A stretch of DNA of 10,495 bases, taken from positions 1-10,495 of the forward strand of contig JAJCYL010000693.1 of assembly GCA_029262955.1 (NCBI GenBank). The letters are read 5' to 3'. Each line of letters starts with the position of its first letter. The stretch's first letter is position 1. Under the pieces are notes generated by a model that saw only the letters and a list, made by a program, of their open reading frames with translations, was not told the DNA's origin and made no database searches. Below, piece after piece: positions 7,701 to 10,495 of the stretch. This DNA comes from Cytophagales bacterium (GTDB lineage Bacteria; Bacteroidota; Bacteroidia; Cytophagales; Cyclobacteriaceae). The position numbers and the translations under genes are program-made.

Positions 7701-10355
7701 ATGATAATCCGAGAAATCAAAGCGATGAGGGGACCTAATTACTGGTCTGTCCGTCGGCATAAATTAATAGTGATGGTTTTGGATCTTGAAGATCTCGAAC
7801 AAAAGCCGACTAATAAGATCCGTGGTTTCTATGGCAGACTCAAAACAATGTTTCCAACTATTTACAGTCATAGATGTTCTGTTGGCAAACCAGGTGGTTT
7901 CTTTCAAAGAGTAAAAGAAGGCACCTGGATGGGCCATGTAATCGAACATATTGCACTGGAAATCCAGACATTGGCCGGCATGGATTGCGGGTTTGGAAGA
8001 ACCAGAGGTTACGGTGAAGAAGGAGTTTACAACGTAGTTTTTGACTACATGGAAGAAGAAGTAGGTCAATTTGCAGCCAAAGCCTCGGTTCGAATTGCAG
8101 AAGCATTAATTGCCGGTCAAGAATACAACCTGGAAAAAGATATCCAGGAAATGAGAGTGATCCGTGAAAGCGCACGATTAGGACCAAGTACGGGGGGTAT
8201 CATCTCAGAAGCTGAAAGTCGTGGTATTCCCTGGATAAGACTCAATAGGTACTCACTTTGTCAACTAGGGTATGGCTCTAATCAAAAACGAATTCAAGCC
8301 ACTGTCAGTAGTCAGACCAGCAGCATTGGGGTGGAAACTGCTTGCGATAAAGAAGACACGAAGTTCCTCCTGGAACAAGCCGAAGTACCCATACCAAAAG
8401 GGGAAATCATCAAGACAGAGAAAGGGCTAAAGGACGCCGTAAAATATGTAGGATATCCTCTCGTCGTAAAACCAATAAGTGGTAATCACGGTCGTGGCAT
8501 CACCACTGATGTCAACAGCTGGGAAGAGGCGCTTGAAGGTTTTGAAGCCGCTAAAAAAGTATCGAATGCGGTTATTATTGAACGCTATATCACCGGTGAA
8601 GATTATCGACTTCTGGTGATTGACTACAAGCTTGTTGCTGCTGCCAAGCGAACACCGGCCCATGTTATAGGAGATGGAAAATCAACCGTTCAGGAATTAG
8701 TTGATCAGGTTAATAAAGATCCCAGAAGGGGCTACGGTCATGAAAATGTCTTAACCATGATAACCATGAATGACCTGACCTTGAGCATCCTTAAGGAACA
8801 GGGCTTGACCCTGAAATCTGTTATCCCAAAGGGAGAATTCTTGAAACTTAAAGACACCGCCAACTTAAGTACAGGTGGCACTTCCGAAGACGTTACCGAT
8901 ATTGTGCACCCTTACAACGTCTTCATGGCAGAAAGAATAGCGAAGATCATTGACCTTGACATTTGTGGGATCGATATCATGACAGATGATATCAGGCAAC
9001 CACTGCCTGATACGGGTGGTGCTGTTCTTGAGGTCAATGCCGGTCCTGGGTTTAGGATGCATTTAGCTCCTTCTGAAGGATTACCAAGAAACGTGGCAGG
9101 TGCGGTAATTGATATGCTCTTCCCGAATGGTGAAGATGGAAGAATACCGATAGTTGCCGTTGCCGGAACAAATGGAAAAACAACTACTACAAGACTAATA
9201 GCCCATATGGCTAAAATGAAAGGTTTCCAGGTAGGTTACACCACCACCGATGGGGTCTATATTCAAAACAGGTTACTCATGTCCGGAGATTGTACTGGTC
9301 CATCCAGTGCGGAATTTGTACTGAAAGACCCTACGGTGAATTTTGCTGTTCTTGAATCTGCAAGAGGTGGCTTGTTGAGAGCTGGTTTGGGCTTCAAAAC
9401 TTGTAATGTAGGAATAGTGACCAACGTTGCCGCTGACCATCTTGGACTCAAGGGAATACATACAATAGAACAATTGGCAAAAGTGAAGGGAGTTGTTCCC
9501 GAAACTGTTATGCCTGATGGGTATGCGATTCTAAATGCAGATGATGATAGGGTTTATAGAATGCGCAAAAATGTCGAATCGAAGGTTGCACTTTTCTCTA
9601 TGGATGAAAATAGTGCCCGAATAAAGCAGCATTCAAAAAATGGCGGGCTGTCTGCTGTTTATGAAAATGGCTATATCACTATTTGTAAGGGTGACTGGAA
9701 AATGCGAGTAACCAAGGCTGTAAACGTTCCGTTGACTTTTGGAGGTAAAGCAGCTTTCATGATACAGAATGTACTTCCTGCAGTTCTCACAGGTTATGTT
9801 CGCGGTTTCGCCATTGAGGACATCAGAGTAGCCATTGAGTCATTCATACCGTCTCCTGCTCAAACTCCAGGCAGGTTGAACATGTTCGAGTTCAAGGATT
9901 TCAATGTCATGTTAGACTATGCCCATAATCCGGCCGGACTCAGGGCGTTGCAGAAAATGCTTGGAAAAATGGATGGAAAACCAAAAGTGGGCATCATTGC
10001 CGGTATTGGTGATAGAAGAAATGAAGATAACATGGAAGTTGGGCAGGTAGCCGCTGAAATGTTCGATGAAATCATAATCCGTCAGGATAAAAACCTCAGA
10101 GGTAAGACAGAGAAAGAGTTAATTGGAATGATTACTGACGGCATTAAAAGTGTTGACAAGGACAAACCTGTTCAGGTCATCCCTTCCGAAGCTGAAGCTA
10201 TTACGCATGCCATAACAAATGCGAAAAAGGGATCTTTTATCATTATTTGCAGTGACGTCGTACCTGATGCTCTCAATCTGGTAATGAAATTCAAAGAGGA
10301 AGAGGCGAATAAGCTTTACGAGTTTACAAAGAAGGATATACCTAATCTGACTTAA
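7701..10355 (+). CDS. cphA: Cyanophycin synthetase (CphA1 type)
   Basis: Polymerises L-Asp and L-Arg into multi-L-arginyl-poly-L-aspartate using ATP, forming cytoplasmic reserve granules. The 884-residue length is typical. The N domain (about 1-160) contains the conserved GHVIEHIALEIQ segment (78-89). An ATP-grasp domain (about 215-475) carries LVVKPISGNHGRG (254-266) and the EVNAGPGFRMH segment; this module adds Asp to the backbone. A Mur-ligase-like module (about 483-884) carries the P-loop GTNGKTTTTR (489-498), NVAADHLG, and the C-terminal DYAHNPAG motif (739-746); this module adds Arg side chains. All three parts are intact, including the Mur P-loop, which supports true CphA1 over the dipeptide-polymerising CphA2. 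Dedicated degradation genes lie just upstream. A Shine-Dalgarno sequence is lacking, but the N-terminal MIIREIKAMRGPNYWS fits family starts. There is no frameshift or truncation. Confidence 0.97.
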   Translation: MIIREIKAMRGPNYWSVRRHKLIVMVLDLEDLEQKPTNKIRGFYGRLKTMFPTIYSHRCSVGKPGGFFQRVKEGTWMGHVIEHIALEIQTLAGMDCGFGRTRGYGEEGVYNVVFDYMEEEVGQFAAKASVRIAEALIAGQEYNLEKDIQEMRVIRESARLGPSTGGIISEAESRGIPWIRLNRYSLCQLGYGSNQKRIQATVSSQTSSIGVETACDKEDTKFLLEQAEVPIPKGEIIKTEKGLKDAVKYVGYPLVVKPISGNHGRGITTDVNSWEEALEGFEAAKKVSNAVIIERYITGEDYRLLVIDYKLVAAAKRTPAHVIGDGKSTVQELVDQVNKDPRRGYGHENVLTMITMNDLTLSILKEQGLTLKSVIPKGEFLKLKDTANLSTGGTSEDVTDIVHPYNVFMAERIAKIIDLDICGIDIMTDDIRQPLPDTGGAVLEVNAGPGFRMHLAPSEGLPRNVAGAVIDMLFPNGEDGRIPIVAVAGTNGKTTTTRLIAHMAKMKGFQVGYTTTDGVYIQNRLLMSGDCTGPSSAEFVLKDPTVNFAVLESARGGLLRAGLGFKTCNVGIVTNVAADHLGLKGIHTIEQLAKVKGVVPETVMPDGYAILNADDDRVYRMRKNVESKVALFSMDENSARIKQHSKNGGLSAVYENGYITICKGDWKMRVTKAVNVPLTFGGKAAFMIQNVLPAVLTGYVRGFAIEDIRVAIESFIPSPAQTPGRLNMFEFKDFNVMLDYAHNPAGLRALQKMLGKMDGKPKVGIIAGIGDRRNEDNMEVGQVAAEMFDEIIIRQDKNLRGKTEKELIGMITDGIKSVDKDKPVQVIPSEAEAITHAITNAKKGSFIIICSDVVPDALNLVMKFKEEEANKLYEFTKKDIPNLT

Positions 10356-10365
10356 ACCCGGAATT
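10351..10365 (+). repeat. 15-bp direct repeat, copy 2 (overlaps cphA stop)
   Basis: CTTAAACCCGGAATT is identical to 6708-6722. Here it includes the TAA stop of cphA (10353-10355). Unlike copy 1, no TCCGGGTT partner arm follows, so it cannot form the same hairpin. Confidence 0.8.
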
Positions 10366-10401
10366 GTCATTAGACTTTCTATTACATGGTCAAATCACTT
10401 C

Positions 10402-10477
10402 AAAATCAAGCACTTAACATGTGATTGGCTCGTCACCATAGCGATGCTATGCCTCCTCGACCTAAGTACTTGATTTT
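10402..10477. repeat. Large imperfect palindrome downstream of cphA (REP/BIME-like element or bidirectional terminator)
   Basis: Outer arms AAAATCAAGCACTTA (10402-10416) and TAAGTACTTGATTTT (10463-10477) are inverted repeats matching at 14 of 15 positions. The one mismatch is C-A on the plus strand but a G-U wobble in a minus-strand transcript. The 46-bp interior holds two adjacent smaller hairpins. One is GTGA (10421-10424) with TCAC (10433-10436). The other is the perfect CATAGC-GAT-GCTATG (10437-10451). Nothing in it codes for protein. The nested structure resembles an intergenic palindromic repeat family, and it could also end cphA transcription. Only one copy is in this window, so its repeat status is inferred. 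Confidence 0.55.
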
Positions 10478-10495
10478 CTTGTGCTTTAACCCTTC

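Noticed and set aside
7764..8187. Two overlapping antisense open frames of about 100 codons inside cphA
   Set aside because: They lie opposite a strongly conserved coding region, show no domain or start signal, and have compositions expected of antisense frames.
5743..10355. The cyanophycin genes as a single operon
   Set aside because: cphB is on the opposite strand between iaaA and cphA, with a hairpin on one side and a divergent spacer on the other.
1..10495. CRISPR arrays, tRNA or rRNA genes, insertion sequences with transposases, phage or toxin-antitoxin genes
   Set aside because: Reading both strands I saw no regularly spaced repeats, no cloverleaf-like segments and no proteins of these families.

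Overview
The window looks like a chromosomal segment from a Bacteroidota bacterium, most plausibly of the Cytophagales or a related environmental group. Three things point there: a cell-surface protein with a type A type IX secretion (T9SS) C-terminal sorting domain, a DUF5686 outer-membrane protein with a carboxypeptidase-regulatory-like N-terminus, and a DUF6702 protein. The last two families are, to my knowledge, essentially confined to this phylum. The DNA is AT-leaning and gene-dense. Ribosome binding sites are often weak, as is usual in the phylum. No tRNA, rRNA, CRISPR array, transposase or phage gene is visible.

Layout. (1) 3-1088, plus strand: the C-terminal two thirds of a fatty-acyl-CoA ligase, cut by the left edge. 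(2) 1074-1544, minus: a small DUF6702 envelope protein whose 3' end overlaps the ligase by 15 bp. (3) 1619-4219, plus: a DUF5686 outer-membrane barrel protein, divergent from DUF6702 across 74 bp. (4) 4227-5624, minus: a secreted T9SS cargo protein built from about seven beta-propeller-like repeats, tail-to-tail with DUF5686 and only 7 bp from it. (5) 5743-6672, plus: isoaspartyl peptidase/L-asparaginase, iaaA. (6) 6731-7600, minus: cyanophycinase, cphB, convergent with iaaA across a hairpin. (7) 7701-10355, plus: cyanophycin synthetase, cphA, divergent from cphB across 100 bp. (8) 10356-10495: non-coding, with a large imperfect palindrome.

The coherent biological unit is 5743-10355, a compact cyanophycin cycle. 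CphA makes the multi-L-arginyl-poly-L-aspartate reserve polymer from Asp and Arg with ATP. CphB cuts the polymer to beta-Asp-Arg dipeptides. IaaA-type isoaspartyl peptidases can split such isopeptide dipeptides to free Asp and Arg. None of the three has a signal peptide, so this is read as intracellular nitrogen/carbon/energy storage rather than scavenging of external polymer. The genes alternate in strand (+, -, +), so they are not one operon. Synthesis and degradation are fired from a shared AT-rich divergent control region.

The less explained items are the palindromic element after cphA, a 15-bp sequence repeated exactly beside cphB and cphA, the repeat-built T9SS cargo protein, and a tandem duplication at that gene's start codon. 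The families here are recognisable; I found no clear sign of a wholly new system.
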